A DNA stretch of 64,000 nt from Niallia taxi (GCF_004005475.1 NZ_RZTZ01000002.1:434001-498000); one strand, 5' to 3'; shown: positions 1 to 10,115, counted from the first letter of the stretch. Program-made: numbers and translations. Notes: a model not told the origin generated them from the sequence alone.

Positions 1-821
1 AGCAGACGATTAGTTATGTTTATTTCGCTGAAAAACACGGTGGATTTGCGAAGGCATTTCTTGATGCCAGCAACATTATGCAAAACCGGCTGCGAACGCT
101 GCAACAACTTAAAAAAATTCTTTATTACCCCCTCTTTCTAGTCCTTTTCACCATCATTTTGTTCTATTTTGTCCATCAAGTTTTATTGCCCCAGTTTTCC
201 TCCTTATTTTTATCAATGAGTGTAGAAACAAATTTATTTATGTCCTTCATAATAGGTGCAGGCAGAGCAATGCCTTTTGTATTGCTGTTAATTGGTACCT
301 TTCTCCTGTCATTACTCTACTATTACCTTCGAATTTTCCGCAAAAAAGATTCTTTGGAAAGGCTGCGGCTTATGGCGGCTATTCCAGTCATTGGCAAGGG
401 CTTTTCTCTTTATTACACCTATATTTTTTCCTTGCAGCTGAGCCATTTGCTGCAAGGTGGATTTTCCATCTTCGAATCTCTCAAGTTCTTTCAGGAAGCC
501 AAAGAGAATGCTCCCCTGGCACTTGCTGGTGAGAAAGTCATAGATCATTTGAAAAAGGGAGAGAGGATGGAGCAGGCATTTTTATGCCTTACTTTTTTAG
601 AAAAGGAATTTTGCAGGATTTTGCAGCATGGACAAGAAAACGGCAAGCTGGATCAGGAATTACATTTTCTCAGCCAATTTTGTATGGATAGCTTGCAGGA
701 CATGGTAAATCGTCTCATGAGGAAAATACAGCCAGTTATATATGCCGTTATCGGCATCTTGGTTATATCAATTTATTTGGCCGTTTTGCTCCCGATGTTC
801 CAACTATTGAATGGTTTATGA
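1..821 (+). CDS. comGB: ComGB, competence pseudopilus inner-membrane protein (5' end outside window)
   Basis: This is the C-terminal part of the polytopic membrane protein of the competence pseudopilus, a GspF/PilC-family protein that anchors the assembly ATPase ComGA. The frame is open from base 3, upstream of the first internal ATG at 78, so the gene starts before the window. It shows the family layout: a hydrophobic segment shortly after the HGGFAKAF-like region, a second one, a cytoplasmic helical stretch containing LLQGGFSIFESL, and a final membrane helix ending LPMFQLLNGL. It is followed without a gap by comGC, whose upstream ATG overlaps its stop, as in the B. subtilis comG operon. Confidence 0.9.
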   Translation, partial: QTISYVYFAEKHGGFAKAFLDASNIMQNRLRTLQQLKKILYYPLFLVLFTIILFYFVHQVLLPQFSSLFLSMSVETNLFMSFIIGAGRAMPFVLLLIGTFLLSLLYYYLRIFRKKDSLERLRLMAAIPVIGKGFSLYYTYIFSLQLSHLLQGGFSIFESLKFFQEAKENAPLALAGEKVIDHLKKGERMEQAFLCLTFLEKEFCRILQHGQENGKLDQELHFLSQFCMDSLQDMVNRLMRKIQPVIYAVIGILVISIYLAVLLPMFQLLNGL

Positions 822-832
822 AAGGAGAAAAA

Positions 833-1135
833 ATGAAAAACGAAAATGGGTTTACTTTAATAGAGATGATGATTGTTTTGTTAATTATCTCCATTTTATT
901 AATTGTAACATTACCAAATATCACGAGGCATAATTCAAAAATCAATTCGACAGGCTGTGAGGCGTTTATCAAGATGGTGGAAGCAGAGGTTCAAGCCTAT
1001 TATATCGACAACAGCAGCTATCCTGACTCTACGGAGGATTTAGTTGCAGAAGGCTACTTAAAAGAAGGTCAGACGACTTGCCCTAATGGAAAGGCGTTAT
1101 CGATAAATAATGGCTCGGTAAATGTGCAGCAATGA
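833..1135 (+). CDS. comGC: ComGC, major competence pseudopilin
   Basis: This is the major type IV pilin-like subunit of the DNA-uptake pseudopilus, processed by the prepilin peptidase ComC. The N-terminus is a short basic leader followed by GFTLIEMMIVLL, with the conserved Gly before the cleavage site and Glu at +5, then a single hydrophobic helix. Two cysteines in the C-terminal part fit the known intramolecular disulfide. I chose the ATG at 833 (100 residues) because AAAGGAG lies five bases upstream; an earlier in-frame ATG at 818 has no ribosome site of its own. It overlaps comGD by four bases, which suggests translational coupling. Confidence 0.92.
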   Translation: MKNENGFTLIEMMIVLLIISILLIVTLPNITRHNSKINSTGCEAFIKMVEAEVQAYYIDNSSYPDSTEDLVAEGYLKEGQTTCPNGKALSINNGSVNVQQ

Positions 1136-1578
1136 AACAAAAATTAACCGAGTCTGGTTTCACCTTGCTAGAGATGCTAACAGCTTTATCCATTCTACTT
1201 GTTATCCTGGCGGTCATTCCGATGCTGTTAAGACCACAATACGAGCTGCTCCAGGAAAGAACCTTTTTTACTCAGTTGCAGACAGATTTGTTATATGCTC
1301 AAAATTATGCATTATCCCATCAAAAAATTATCTATGCTCAATTTAATCCGATGGAGAAAAGATATTATTTTCGTGCTGATTTGAAAACTGGAATGATTGT
1401 GGACAGGCATTATCATGAGAGCATTACAATAAATGAAGATTCAACTCCAATAAATTTTACTATAACGCCAAGCGGGAATGTATCTAAGTTTGCTTCATAC
1501 CGAATAAGTATTGGAGAAAATAAATACATTTTCACGATTCAAATTGGAAGAGGGAGGTCGTATGTTAAAGAACAGTAA
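1132..1578 (+). CDS. comGD: ComGD, minor competence pseudopilin
   Basis: A minor pseudopilin of the competence pilus. It has a prepilin-type N-terminus (short leader, GFTLLEML, then a hydrophobic helix), 148 residues, and starts within the comGC stop through an ATGA overlap. The rest is a small globular periplasm-side domain without recognised catalytic residues. The next gene, comGE, starts 17 bases before its end, as expected for a tightly coupled comG operon transcribed under ComK control. ComK sites would lie upstream of comGA, outside this window. Confidence 0.88.
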   Translation: MKQKLTESGFTLLEMLTALSILLVILAVIPMLLRPQYELLQERTFFTQLQTDLLYAQNYALSHQKIIYAQFNPMEKRYYFRADLKTGMIVDRHYHESITINEDSTPINFTITPSGNVSKFASYRISIGENKYIFTIQIGRGRSYVKEQ

Positions 1579-1879
1579 GGGGATTATTTTGCCTGAGTTT
1601 TTTCTTGCCTTTAGCACATGGCTGGTTATTGCCTTCCTTTTTGTACCGGCTTATATGCAGCTGCATATGCAAATGAAGGCAATCGAACATGATCTGCTGG
1701 CACATCAGCTTTTATATGAAAGCTTATTGAAATGGAAGGCAGAGGATGTCTTTATGGAGAGCCATATTATAAAGGAAGGTAACATCATGTTCAGATTCAG
1801 GTGGGATGAAGGGAAGGAGGCGTGTATAGAGTATGAGGGGGTATCGGAAAAAACAACCCAGGTTTGTGAAAACATATAA
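1562..1879 (+). CDS. comGE: ComGE, minor competence pseudopilin-like protein
   Basis: A 105-residue protein with one N-terminal hydrophobic segment (about residues 8-30), in the comGE position between comGD and comGF. ATG at 1562 is chosen because GGGAGG lies just upstream; a longer reading from 1511 lacks a ribosome site. The N-terminus MLKNSKGIILPEFF is a degenerate prepilin motif with Gly-Ile and a Glu five residues on. It overlaps comGF by 47 bases in another frame. Assignment rests mainly on position and membrane topology, since ComGE sequences diverge quickly. Confidence 0.78.
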   Translation: MLKNSKGIILPEFFLAFSTWLVIAFLFVPAYMQLHMQMKAIEHDLLAHQLLYESLLKWKAEDVFMESHIIKEGNIMFRFRWDEGKEACIEYEGVSEKTTQVCENI

Positions 1880-2315
1880 GGGGGAGACAGGCTTTATTTT
1901 GGCAGAAATGCTTGTTGCCTTGTCGTTATTTTTAATAATATGCGCCTTTTTTCCTCTTACCGTAAAACTTATTACAGACGGCAGTTCTGTTTCCCACAGT
2001 CTTCGTAGTCTTGAGTGGGACGTTTTTATTCATCAACTCAAAAAAGAGGTTCGTTTGGCTACAACTGTGCGCGTATCAGAACAAAAGCTGAATTTAACGG
2101 TAGAAGGAGAAAATGTTCAGTATGAGAAATATGAAAACAAAATAAGGCGGAGAGTGAACGGCGCTGGACATGAGGTATGTCTTCAGGAGGTAGAGAAGGT
2201 AGAATTTGAAGCAATAGAGAGTGGTGTGAGAATACTAGTGACAGATACTTCGTGGTATAAAAGAAATGCAGCAGCCCGTTCCTTTTTGAGCCTGAATGAG
2301 GCTGGACTGAAATGA
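1833..2315 (+). CDS. comGF: ComGF, minor competence pseudopilin-like protein
   Basis: A 160-residue protein in the comGF position. It has a basic N-terminal leader, a prepilin-like GFILAEMLVAL motif with Glu near the membrane helix, one hydrophobic helix, and a soluble C-terminal domain rich in charged beta-strand-like segments. GGAAGGAGG lies 12 bases upstream of ATG 1833, slightly far; a GTG at about 1866 is possible but has no clear ribosome site. It overlaps both comGE and comGG, consistent with the coupled operon. Confidence 0.78.
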   Translation: MRGYRKKQPRFVKTYKGETGFILAEMLVALSLFLIICAFFPLTVKLITDGSSVSHSLRSLEWDVFIHQLKKEVRLATTVRVSEQKLNLTVEGENVQYEKYENKIRRRVNGAGHEVCLQEVEKVEFEAIESGVRILVTDTSWYKRNAAARSFLSLNEAGLK

Positions 2316-2689
2316 GGAAGTGTCAAAAAGGGTTTATCTATCCTGTAACCTTATCTATTTTCCTGCTTGTCCTCAGCTGTTTTTTGGTGATAATCAGTCT
2401 GTATTTGACCGAAAAAAGAATGTATCACAATTCGAAGGAGCTTCTTGTTCAGGAATATTATTTTATGAGTTCAGTAAAGGCTGTCGAGAAGGAGCTACAA
2501 ATGGGCGAATATGCGAAACAGGGAACACTTCAATTAGTAAAGGGTGCGGTCGATTATTCGGTTGAACAAACGACAGATACTATATTAAAGGTAGAATACC
2601 GCCTCCACACAAAAAATGTTGAAACGGTTGGTTACAGTTATTTTGACAGGCTTGAAAACAAAATGACAAAGTGGGTCGAGGCGAAGTAA
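2312..2689 (+). CDS. comGG: ComGG, minor competence pseudopilin-like protein
   Basis: Last pseudopilin gene of the comG operon: 125 residues, starting inside the comGF stop (ATGA). The N-terminus MRKCQKGFIYPVTLS is followed by a single hydrophobic helix (about residues 12-32). It has the degenerate cleavage motif (GFIYP) typical of ComGG rather than GFTLIE. The C-terminal part is soluble and of low similarity value. The assignment comes from order and topology. The operon continues with yqzE 60 bases downstream. Confidence 0.78.
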   Translation: MRKCQKGFIYPVTLSIFLLVLSCFLVIISLYLTEKRMYHNSKELLVQEYYFMSSVKAVEKELQMGEYAKQGTLQLVKGAVDYSVEQTTDTILKVEYRLHTKNVETVGYSYFDRLENKMTKWVEAK

Positions 2690-2748
2690 CGTATAAAAGA
2701 AGCAGTTACCGGATACACTAACTTCTAAAAGGACGATGTAGGTGATTT

Positions 2749-2928
2749 ATGAAAACAAATGATTATGTAAAATATTTAACGCAAACATTTGTGCAATACA
2801 TGGATCAGCCGAGGGAAGAACGAAAAAAAATAAAGCAAGAAAGACGGGTAAATAAAGAGCCCTTCATGCTTAGATGGTTCGGCATTCTTCCATATGTATT
2901 TGCCTATTTCTTCAAGAAGAAATACTGA
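2749..2928 (+). CDS. yqzE: YqzE family small protein
   Basis: A 59-residue protein matching the YqzE family, which follows comGG in bacilli. It begins MKTNDYVKYLTQTFVQYM, has a strongly basic middle (REERKKIKQERR), and ends in a hydrophobic stretch FGILPYVFAYFFKKKY that could be a single membrane-associated helix. AGGTGA just upstream of ATG 2749 serves as ribosome site. Function is unknown; in B. subtilis it is co-regulated with the comG operon. It ends directly before a strong hairpin shared with the converging yqhG. Confidence 0.85.
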   Translation: MKTNDYVKYLTQTFVQYMDQPREERKKIKQERRVNKEPFMLRWFGILPYVFAYFFKKKY

Positions 2929-2933
2929 CAAGA

Positions 2934-2970
2934 AAAGGATGAATCCTAAACAGGATTCATCCTTTATTAC
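2934..2970. terminator. Bidirectional terminator between yqzE and yqhG
   Basis: A 14-base inverted repeat (AAAGGATGAATCCT and its complement) with a four-base AAAC loop, flanked by A and T runs. It lies between the two converging genes and can end transcription from both. Confidence 0.85.
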
Positions 2971-3764
2971 ATTGCCTCGGAAGCTAGATAGAATAGCCCG
3001 CCATTTATAATGGAAACATTGACTTTCGGCTCATATTGCTCTTTTAATGCAAGTCTTTCCATTTCAAGGCTCTCAATAAGCTCCTCCTCCGCATCCTCAT
3101 AAAAATGCTCCAGCAAATTTAAGTCCTTCGCCCATCTTTCCCTTGCATCTGCAGCCCATTGATGATCTTCCTGCAAAACAGCTTGTCTAATTGTGTTTTC
3201 AATCCGAATCATCCCACTTTTGGGCATGATCAGTGGGGAAAGTGTAAAGCAGTAGTCCGGTATTTTAGCAGAAAGATTAAACTTCTGGACTGTTTCATGA
3301 AAATTATCAACAAGCTGACCATTGATAAGCTGTAATCCAATCGACCGGAAAACATCTCGTTTGCGGTCACATTGATAGGAAATCTTCACATTCATGGAAA
3401 GCCAAGGCTTCAAGGCTACATGTTTACTCATTTGGCCTGGAATATTTTCATATAAACGAATATAACCAGACAGCTTTTTGGCGCATGCAAATAGTTGATG
3501 CAATCTAGGTGAACCAAAATGAATTAACTCTCCCTTTAAATCCTTTGGTGCATGATTAGGATCTGTAATTAATGTAAGTCTGGCAGGATTGGGAACCCCG
3601 CCAGTTTTTTCTAAGTAATGCCAATAAAAGGGGCGATTCATCAGCTCTTTATCTAAATCAATGGTTAATTGCACAATCATATAGCCTTGTTGGTCTTCAA
3701 CAAGCTCACAATCATTAGCGAGAAAAAAACGTTTAAGAAATTGATGAATTTCCTGCTGCTTCAT
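2967..3764 (-). CDS. yqhG: YqhG family protein
   Basis: A 265-residue soluble protein of the YqhG family, found next to the SNF2-type helicase YqhH in bacilli. It begins MKQQEIHQFLKRFF and ends with a long acidic helical segment (YEDAEEELIESLEMERLAL). No catalytic motif is recognised. The start at 3764 matches the family N-terminus; 12 further in-frame codons upstream lie inside the end of yqhH. The 32-base overlap with the end of yqhH implies translational coupling and a joint role, possibly in nucleic-acid handling, which is inference from the partner only. Confidence 0.82.
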   Translation of the reverse strand: MKQQEIHQFLKRFFLANDCELVEDQQGYMIVQLTIDLDKELMNRPFYWHYLEKTGGVPNPARLTLITDPNHAPKDLKGELIHFGSPRLHQLFACAKKLSGYIRLYENIPGQMSKHVALKPWLSMNVKISYQCDRKRDVFRSIGLQLINGQLVDNFHETVQKFNLSAKIPDYCFTLSPLIMPKSGMIRIENTIRQAVLQEDHQWAADARERWAKDLNLLEHFYEDAEEELIESLEMERLALKEQYEPKVNVSIINGGLFYLASEAM

Positions 3765-5442
3765 AACTATCACCATCCTTGAGATTTTGGGCAAATTCAA
3801 TCATGCTAGTCAGGTTATCCATTTTGATTCTCATTTCGCCTTCTGAGTTGGAATTAACAAAAATATCGTTCATATAATCATCCATATTGCCGAAATCAAG
3901 CTTTGTCAGAATATCGTCTAAGTCTCCGATAACTTTTTCAAACAAGTGAATTTTTTCATAGAGCAATTTAAGAATATGATCTTCTACAGTATCTTTAATG
4001 GCGAAATTATAAATCATAACATCCTTTTTTTGTCCAAGTCTGTGAATCCGGCCGATTCGTTGTTCAAGCCGCATTGGATTCCACGGAAGATCGAAGTTAA
4101 TAATATGGTTGCAAAATTGCAGGTTTATTCCTTCACCGCCAGCCTCTGTTGCTATCAAAACTTGCGCATGGTTTTGGAATAAATCCCGCATCCAGTCCTT
4201 TTTGCCGCGTTTGAACCCGCCTCTAAACGGTACAGAAGTAATACCATGCTGTTTTAAATACCATTGAAGATATAATTGTGTCGCTCTGTACTCTGTAAAG
4301 ATAATTACTTTATCATCTGCCCTTTTTATGATTTCAAGGGCTTTTTCGGCCTTGGAATTTTTTGTAATAGCATTGATTTTGCTTGTTAACAGATTGATCG
4401 TATCCTGAAATTCCTGAGAAGGATTTTCGGTTTTTTTCATCATGTTTTGTATAGTATAATAGACGGATTCTCTGCTGCTGCAAGCTTCCCTTTGTAAGGT
4501 AATCATAGAAAAAGGACTCCTTGTTCGAGCGGCATTGTCATCTGCCTCATAGCCTTTAAGCGACTCTATCGTGTCATAAAGAGCTCTTTCCTCCTCTGTA
4601 AATTCGATTGTGACAGCCTCAACAACCCGTTTCGTCCATTCGATGCCAGTATCACTTCTTCTGTTTCGAATCATTACTTTATTTACAAGCTCTTTTAAAT
4701 GCTCATCATCATTAACAGAACGGGAATCCTTTTTATATTTTTCATAGAAGGCTGTCTCACTCCCTAAATGTCCAGGCTTCAATAAGGAAACGAGGTTGAA
4801 GATTTCACTTACCCTGTTTTGAATAGGGGTAGCCGTAAGTAATAGACAGAATTTCTTTTTTAGATTTTGGACAAATTCATAGTTTTTTGTCTTATTATTT
4901 TTTAATTTATGTGCTTCATCTATAATGACAAGGTCGTAGTCGAGGCTATTAATTATTTCCCGGTGTGGAGCTCTTTTAGCTGTATCAATAGAAGATACGA
5001 CAATATCACATTGCTCCCAAACATAGCTTTTCCGTTGTGATACTGCAGGGATAAAAAACTTAGTATTTAGCTCTATTGCCCATTGCGTAACAAGGGAAGC
5101 TGGAACAAGAATCAATACCTTTTTCACCAAACCACGAATCATGTATTCCTTTAAAATAAGCCCTGCTTCAATAGTTTTTCCAAGTCCTACTTCATCAGCC
5201 AAAATTGCCTTTCCGTTCATATCCTCAATCACCTTTTTCGCAACCTCAAGCTGATGTGGCAATGGGGTTAAATCAGACAGGTGTTTCGGTGCCTGCAAGC
5301 CTTCGAATTCAGGAATGATGGTATGCTGCTCTACTTCTAATGCTAATTGGTACAGTTCCCAATTTGCCCATGGTCCATCATCATTCATACGTTTCGGCAA
5401 TTCTTCATTCCATAATTGATCAAAGTTGATTTGGATTGTCAT
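3733..5442 (-). CDS. yqhH: YqhH, SNF2-family DEAD/DEAH-type helicase
   Basis: A 569-residue SNF2/RapA-like ATP-dependent nucleic-acid translocase. Walker A is DEVGLGKT at residues 83-90, the Walker B motif is DEAH (IIDEAHKLKN), motif III is LLLTATPIQN, and the C-terminal helicase lobe carries ATEAGGEGINLQFC and QRIGRIHRLGQ. Ribosome site AAGGATG precedes the ATG. Family members remodel protein-DNA or RNA polymerase complexes; the exact target of YqhH is not established. It is transcribed away from the glycine operon, with yqhG overlapping its end. Confidence 0.88.
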   Translation of the reverse strand: MTIQINFDQLWNEELPKRMNDDGPWANWELYQLALEVEQHTIIPEFEGLQAPKHLSDLTPLPHQLEVAKKVIEDMNGKAILADEVGLGKTIEAGLILKEYMIRGLVKKVLILVPASLVTQWAIELNTKFFIPAVSQRKSYVWEQCDIVVSSIDTAKRAPHREIINSLDYDLVIIDEAHKLKNNKTKNYEFVQNLKKKFCLLLTATPIQNRVSEIFNLVSLLKPGHLGSETAFYEKYKKDSRSVNDDEHLKELVNKVMIRNRRSDTGIEWTKRVVEAVTIEFTEEERALYDTIESLKGYEADDNAARTRSPFSMITLQREACSSRESVYYTIQNMMKKTENPSQEFQDTINLLTSKINAITKNSKAEKALEIIKRADDKVIIFTEYRATQLYLQWYLKQHGITSVPFRGGFKRGKKDWMRDLFQNHAQVLIATEAGGEGINLQFCNHIINFDLPWNPMRLEQRIGRIHRLGQKKDVMIYNFAIKDTVEDHILKLLYEKIHLFEKVIGDLDDILTKLDFGNMDDYMNDIFVNSNSEGEMRIKMDNLTSMIEFAQNLKDGDSYEAAGNSSIS

Positions 5443-5781
5443 TATGCTTGCATCCTTTCTTGTTTGTTAAGGAAAAAGATAAAGCCAAGCAAGTTGGCTG
5501 AATTATTGAAAAATATTTAAAAATCATAAAAAAGTTATTGCCTTGATAGGATTGCAAATGTTAGGATGAAGGTGTAAAACGTTTTCTGTTTTGTAGTGAT
5601 TTTTAATTTTTTATATGCAAAACATGAACGAAATTAGTAATAATATATATAAATAATCGTCTTTATTTGGCATAAAGCACATAAAGATTTTTTCATAGTT
5701 ACATATTAGTATGGCCATAATGCAGCAATCTATCCATTTACAAGAAGAAATGCTTCAAAAAGCCAACAAGAAACTGGCACA
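5443..5781. other. Intergenic region between yqhH and the glycine operon
   Basis: About 340 AT-rich bases between the divergent yqhH and the gcv leader. It should hold the yqhH promoter. I see no open frame with a ribosome site and no clear RNA structure in it. Confidence 0.5.
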
Positions 5782-5811
5782 TTACCGTATATTTTATAAA
5801 TTACATATAAA
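5782..5811 (+). promoter_or_regulatory. Putative sigma-A promoter of the gcv leader
   Basis: TTACCG and TATAAA hexamers 18 bases apart, placed so that transcription would begin just before the riboswitch. This is a prediction from consensus only. Confidence 0.45.
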
Positions 5812-5824
5812 TATAGCGGATGAT

Positions 5825-6045
5825 AAATAGGGGAGAGACTACGTATGTAGCGCCGAAGGAGCAAGCAAAATTTTGTGAATCTCTCAGGCAAAAGAACTCT
5901 ATTTTGACGCAGCTCTGGAGAGTGCTGGGATTTCGATACTAATCTGAAATCAGCTGAAGTAATTTTGCGCATACTTCTGCCAGCCACCAAAGGGGACACC
6001 CGATTCATTCGGCAAACTTTCAGGTGCAAGGACAGAGACCTTTCT
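5825..6045 (+). ncRNA. Tandem glycine riboswitch (gcvT element)
   Basis: Two consecutive glycine aptamers in the leader of gcvT-gcvPA-gcvPB. The first carries the typical GGGAGAG..., GCGCCGAAGGAGCAA and CTCTCAGGCAAAAG segments. The second carries CTGGAGAG, CACCAAAGGGG and TTTCAGGTGCAAGGACAGAG. A strong intrinsic terminator follows, so the switch is expected to permit transcription when glycine is bound (an ON switch), matching the degradative operon downstream. Confidence 0.93.
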
Positions 6046-6081
6046 TTATCCAAGGATAAAGGGGAGGTTCTGTCCTTTTTT
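6029..6081 (+). terminator. Riboswitch expression-platform terminator
   Basis: AGGACAGAGACCTTT pairs with a following GGGGAGGTTCTGTCC, then a T run. Its 5' arm overlaps the 3' edge of the second aptamer, as required for ligand-dependent antitermination. Confidence 0.85.
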
Positions 6082-6190
6082 GCGTACTCTTTTTTTATAA
6101 GTACACATGCCTTCCTTGGATAATCATTTAGCGTAGTCAGAAATGTTCTATATGCTTTTAACAAATTCATTTGGAAATGGGGATGAAGGG

Positions 6191-7291
6191 ATGAATGAAT
6201 TAAAACAAACCCCTTTGTATGATTTATACAAGGAGTACGGTGGCAAAACAATTGATTTTGGGGGATGGGCGCTGCCTGTTCAGTTTTCGAGCATAAAGGA
6301 AGAGCATGAAGCGGTTCGTACGAAGGCTGGATTATTCGATGTTTCCCATATGGGAGAGATTGAGGTGAAAGGCAAAAATAGTTTGGACTTTCTCCAAAAA
6401 ATGCTGACAAACGATGTTTCTAAAATACAGGCTGGCAAAGCACAATATTCAGCAATGTGCTATGAAAATGGCGGAACGGTTGATGACCTACTTACATATA
6501 AGCTCGGTGAGGATCATTATTTATTGGTTGTGAATGCATCCAATATGGAAAAGGATTTTGCATGGCTAGCAAGCCATGTGGAAGGAGAAGTGGAGCTTTC
6601 AAATCTTTCTGGTGACTATGCTCAATTGGCTTTGCAAGGCCCACTGGCAGAAGAGACGCTAACAAAACTTGCTGCTGAAAATATAGGGGATATTGGTTAT
6701 TTCCAATTCCGGTATACAGCCATAGCAGGTAAGGATGTCCTTTTATCGAGAACAGGATATACAGGAGAGGATGGCTTTGAGATTTATTGCAGCAGTAATG
6801 ATGCTGTGCACCTTTGGAAGGAAATATTACACGTTGGCAAGGATTCCGGTGTGCTTCCATGCGGTCTTGGCTCAAGAGATACTTTAAGATTTGAAGCAAC
6901 TCTAGCATTATATGGTCAAGAGCTGACAAAGGATATTTCACCATTGGAGGCTGGCATTGGGTTTGCTGTTAAATTGAACAAGGAAGCAGACTTTATCGGG
7001 AAAGCGGCTTTATTAAAGCAAAAGGAATCTGGTTTGCAAAGGAAGCTTGTTGGAATTGAAATGATCGACAGAGGAATTCCACGCCATGGCTATAAAGTTT
7101 ATAACAATGGCCAAGTGATAGGGGAAGTGACAACAGGCACGCAGTCACCTACTTTAAACAAAGCAATCGGGTTGGCCTTGATTACGAGTTCTTTTGCTGA
7201 AGCAGGCAAAGAGGTAGAAGTGGAAATTAGAGGGAAGCTTGTAAAAGCGAAAGTAACAGCTACTCCATTTTATAAAAGGAATAAAGCTTGA
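6191..7291 (+). CDS. gcvT: Aminomethyltransferase, glycine cleavage T-protein
   Basis: T-protein of the glycine cleavage system. It transfers the methylene group from aminomethyl-lipoyl GcvH to tetrahydrofolate and releases ammonia. The sequence has the family N-terminus [20 protein letters not shown], the FDVSHMGE motif, and the C-terminal barrel with [15 protein letters not shown] 6191 (366 residues) fits the family start; a 16-codon upstream extension is open but atypical. First gene of the riboswitch-controlled operon, 20 bases before gcvPA. Confidence 0.95.
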   Translation: MNELKQTPLYDLYKEYGGKTIDFGGWALPVQFSSIKEEHEAVRTKAGLFDVSHMGEIEVKGKNSLDFLQKMLTNDVSKIQAGKAQYSAMCYENGGTVDDLLTYKLGEDHYLLVVNASNMEKDFAWLASHVEGEVELSNLSGDYAQLALQGPLAEETLTKLAAENIGDIGYFQFRYTAIAGKDVLLSRTGYTGEDGFEIYCSSNDAVHLWKEILHVGKDSGVLPCGLGSRDTLRFEATLALYGQELTKDISPLEAGIGFAVKLNKEADFIGKAALLKQKESGLQRKLVGIEMIDRGIPRHGYKVYNNGQVIGEVTTGTQSPTLNKAIGLALITSSFAEAGKEVEVEIRGKLVKAKVTATPFYKRNKA

Positions 7292-7311
7292 ACATGACAG
7301 GAGGAAAAACG

Positions 7312-8658
7312 ATGAAACACCGCTATTTGCCAATGACTGAAGAAGACAGAAATGCCATGCTTAAAGCGATTGGAGCAGCGTCTGTAGAAGAGCTGTTTTC
7401 TGATATTCCAGAAAGTGTTCGTTTTAAAGGGGAATACAATATTAAGAACGCAAAAAGCGAATCTGCACTCTTAAAGGAATTAAGCAAGCTTGCTTTGAAA
7501 AATGCAGACAGTAAATCCAATGTTTCCTTTTTAGGTGCAGGTGTATATGATCATTACGCACCAGTAATTGTTGATCATGTCATTTCAAGATCAGAGTTCT
7601 ACACAGCTTACACTCCATATCAGCCAGAAATCTCTCAAGGAGAACTACAGGCAATTTTTGAATTTCAGACAATGATTTGTGAATTAACAGGCATGGATGT
7701 TGCCAATTCCTCCATGTATGATGGTGCAACATCTTTAGCTGAGGCAGGCAGCTTAAGTGCAGGTGTAACAAAAAGAAAAAAAATTCTCATGTCTTGCTGT
7801 GTCCACCCTGAGGCAAAGGAAGTAGTGAAAACATACGCAAAGGGTCAATACATTGAAGTAATCGAGGTGCCGCATAAGGATGGTGTTACTGATACAGAAG
7901 CGTTGAAGCAGTATATGGGTGACGACGTTGCTGCTGTTATGGTGCAATATCCTAATTTCTTTGGCAGAATCGAACCGCTCAAGGAGCTGGAGGAAATTAT
8001 TCATGCTCATAAGGCAATGTTTGTTGTTTCAAGCAATCCGCTTGCTCTTGGTGCTTTAACTCCACCAGGCGCATTTAAAGCAGATATTGTTGTTGGGGAT
8101 GCTCAGCCTTTCGGTATACCAGCTGCATTTGGCGGACCGCATTGTGGCTATTTCGCTGTTACCTCTAAGCTAATGAGAAAGGTACCAGGCAGACTAGTAG
8201 GACAGACGGTTGATGAAAATGGTGCAGTTGGATTTGTTTTAACCCTTCAGGCACGGGAGCAGCATATCAGACGTGATAAAGCGACTTCTAATATTTGCTC
8301 CAACCAAGCATTAAATGCATTAGCTGCATCTGTAGCAATGACTGCATTAGGCAAAAATGGTGTGAAGGAAATGGCTTTGGCGAATATTCAAAAGGCATAT
8401 TACGCTAAGCTGAAATTCAAAGCAGCTGGTTTTGACATACGCTTTGAGGGTCCATCCTTTAACGAATTTATAGTAGACTGCAAGTCACCGGTTTCTTCCA
8501 TTAATAAGGCATTGTTGAAAAAAGGAATTATAGGTGGCTATGACCTCGGCAGAGATTATAAAGGATATGATAACTGTATGCTCGTTGCGGTGACAGAGCT
8601 GCGCACAAAAGAAGAAATAGACGAACTTGTCAAAGAATTGGAGGATTATCATGCATAA
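7312..8658 (+). CDS. gcvPA: Glycine dehydrogenase (decarboxylating) subunit 1
   Basis: N-terminal half of the split P-protein, which with GcvPB decarboxylates glycine and loads the aminomethyl group onto lipoyl-GcvH. It is 448 residues, as in B. subtilis, with the motifs [34 protein letters not shown] and [16 protein letters not shown] lies eight bases before ATG 7312. The gene overlaps gcvPB by eight bases, so the two subunits are probably made in equal amounts. Controlled by the upstream glycine riboswitch. Confidence 0.95.
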   Translation: MKHRYLPMTEEDRNAMLKAIGAASVEELFSDIPESVRFKGEYNIKNAKSESALLKELSKLALKNADSKSNVSFLGAGVYDHYAPVIVDHVISRSEFYTAYTPYQPEISQGELQAIFEFQTMICELTGMDVANSSMYDGATSLAEAGSLSAGVTKRKKILMSCCVHPEAKEVVKTYAKGQYIEVIEVPHKDGVTDTEALKQYMGDDVAAVMVQYPNFFGRIEPLKELEEIIHAHKAMFVVSSNPLALGALTPPGAFKADIVVGDAQPFGIPAAFGGPHCGYFAVTSKLMRKVPGRLVGQTVDENGAVGFVLTLQAREQHIRRDKATSNICSNQALNALAASVAMTALGKNGVKEMALANIQKAYYAKLKFKAAGFDIRFEGPSFNEFIVDCKSPVSSINKALLKKGIIGGYDLGRDYKGYDNCMLVAVTELRTKEEIDELVKELEDYHA

Positions 8659-10108
8659 ACATCAACCGCTCATTTTTGAAAACAGCACACCTGGACGAAT
8701 TGGCTACAGTCTGCCTGAAATGGATATTCCAGAGCTTGATGTGAGTGAGCTTATTCCTGCTGATTATATCCGATCTGAACCCGCTAAGCTTCCAGAGGTA
8801 TCTGAATTGGACATTATGCGTCATTACACAGCATTGTCCAAGAGAAATCATGGTTTAGATTCAGGTTTTTATCCACTCGGTTCCTGTACGATGAAATATA
8901 ATCCAAAAATAAATGAAAATGTGGCTAGATTTAGCGGTTTTGCCCATATACATCCATTGCAGGACGAAAGCTCTGTACAGGGAGCTTTGGAGTTGATGTA
9001 TGACCTTCAGCAGCATTTAATAGAAATTACAGGAATGGATGAAGTAACGCTGCAGCCTGCTGCAGGTGCACATGGAGAATGGACTGGATTAATGATGATC
9101 CGTGCCTTCCATGAAGCGAATGGAGATGTTAACAGGTCAAAGGTTATTGTTCCAGACTCTGCACATGGTACAAATCCAGCTTCTGCAACGGTAGCAGGAT
9201 TTGAAACGATTACAGTCAAGTCAGATGAGAATGGTCTTGTGGATTTAGAAGATTTGCGCAGAGTGGTGGGGGAGGATACAGCTGCGTTAATGCTGACAAA
9301 CCCGAACACACTTGGTCTTTTTGAAGAGAATATTTTGGAAATGGCTAAAATTGTCCATGATGCTGGCGGGAAATTATATTATGACGGTGCCAATCTAAAT
9401 GCCGTTCTTTCCAAAGCAAGACCTGGCGATATGGGCTTTGATGTTGTCCATTTAAACCTCCATAAAACATTTACCGGCCCGCATGGAGGGGGTGGTCCTG
9501 GTTCAGGTCCAGTTGGAGTTAAGACCGATTTAATCCCGTATCTTCCAAAGCCGGTTATAACGAAGGTTGGAGAGGAATATGTATTTGATTATGACCGCCC
9601 GTTATCGATAGGCAGGGTGAAACCGTACTACGGAAACTTTGGAATTAATGTGCGTGCATACACGTATATTCGTTCAATGGGTCCAGATGGCTTGAGGGCA
9701 GTGACGGAAAATGCTGTTCTTAACGCGAATTATATGATGAGAAGATTAGCGGAATATTATGATTTACCTTTTGATAGACATTGTAAGCATGAATTTGTAT
9801 TAAGCGGCAGACGTCAAAAGAAATTAGGTGTGCGCACATTGGATATTGCAAAAAGGCTGCTAGACTTTGGCTATCATCCACCGACAATCTACTTCCCGCT
9901 TAATGTAGAAGAGTGCATCATGATAGAGCCAACGGAAACAGAGTCGAAGGAAACGCTCGACCAATTTATTGATGCCATGATTCAAATAGCGAAGGAGGCA
10001 GAGGAAACACCAGAAATCGTGCAAGAGGCTCCACATACTACAGTAATCGGTCGTCTGGACGAAACGCTCGCTGCAAGAAAGCCAGTTCTTCGCTATATAA
10101 AAGCATAA
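8651..10108 (+). CDS. gcvPB: Glycine dehydrogenase (decarboxylating) subunit 2
   Basis: C-terminal half of the split P-protein and the PLP-binding subunit. The PLP lysine lies in [18 protein letters not shown], Lys272 by count from ATG 8651; the neighbouring glycine-rich loop is intact. It has 485 residues, near the usual family length, starting with GGAGG spaced six bases upstream. It overlaps gcvPA and closes the operon. GcvH, the lipoyl carrier, is not in this window, but its octanoyltransferase LipM is nearby. Confidence 0.95.
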   Translation: MHKHQPLIFENSTPGRIGYSLPEMDIPELDVSELIPADYIRSEPAKLPEVSELDIMRHYTALSKRNHGLDSGFYPLGSCTMKYNPKINENVARFSGFAHIHPLQDESSVQGALELMYDLQQHLIEITGMDEVTLQPAAGAHGEWTGLMMIRAFHEANGDVNRSKVIVPDSAHGTNPASATVAGFETITVKSDENGLVDLEDLRRVVGEDTAALMLTNPNTLGLFEENILEMAKIVHDAGGKLYYDGANLNAVLSKARPGDMGFDVVHLNLHKTFTGPHGGGGPGSGPVGVKTDLIPYLPKPVITKVGEEYVFDYDRPLSIGRVKPYYGNFGINVRAYTYIRSMGPDGLRAVTENAVLNANYMMRRLAEYYDLPFDRHCKHEFVLSGRRQKKLGVRTLDIAKRLLDFGYHPPTIYFPLNVEECIMIEPTETESKETLDQFIDAMIQIAKEAEETPEIVQEAPHTTVIGRLDETLAARKPVLRYIKA

Positions 10109-10115
10109 TAAACAG

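Noticed and set aside
5730..6410. 226-codon minus-strand frame across the glycine riboswitch
   Set aside because: It is antisense to the aptamers and gcvT, has no ribosome site and no recognisable protein.
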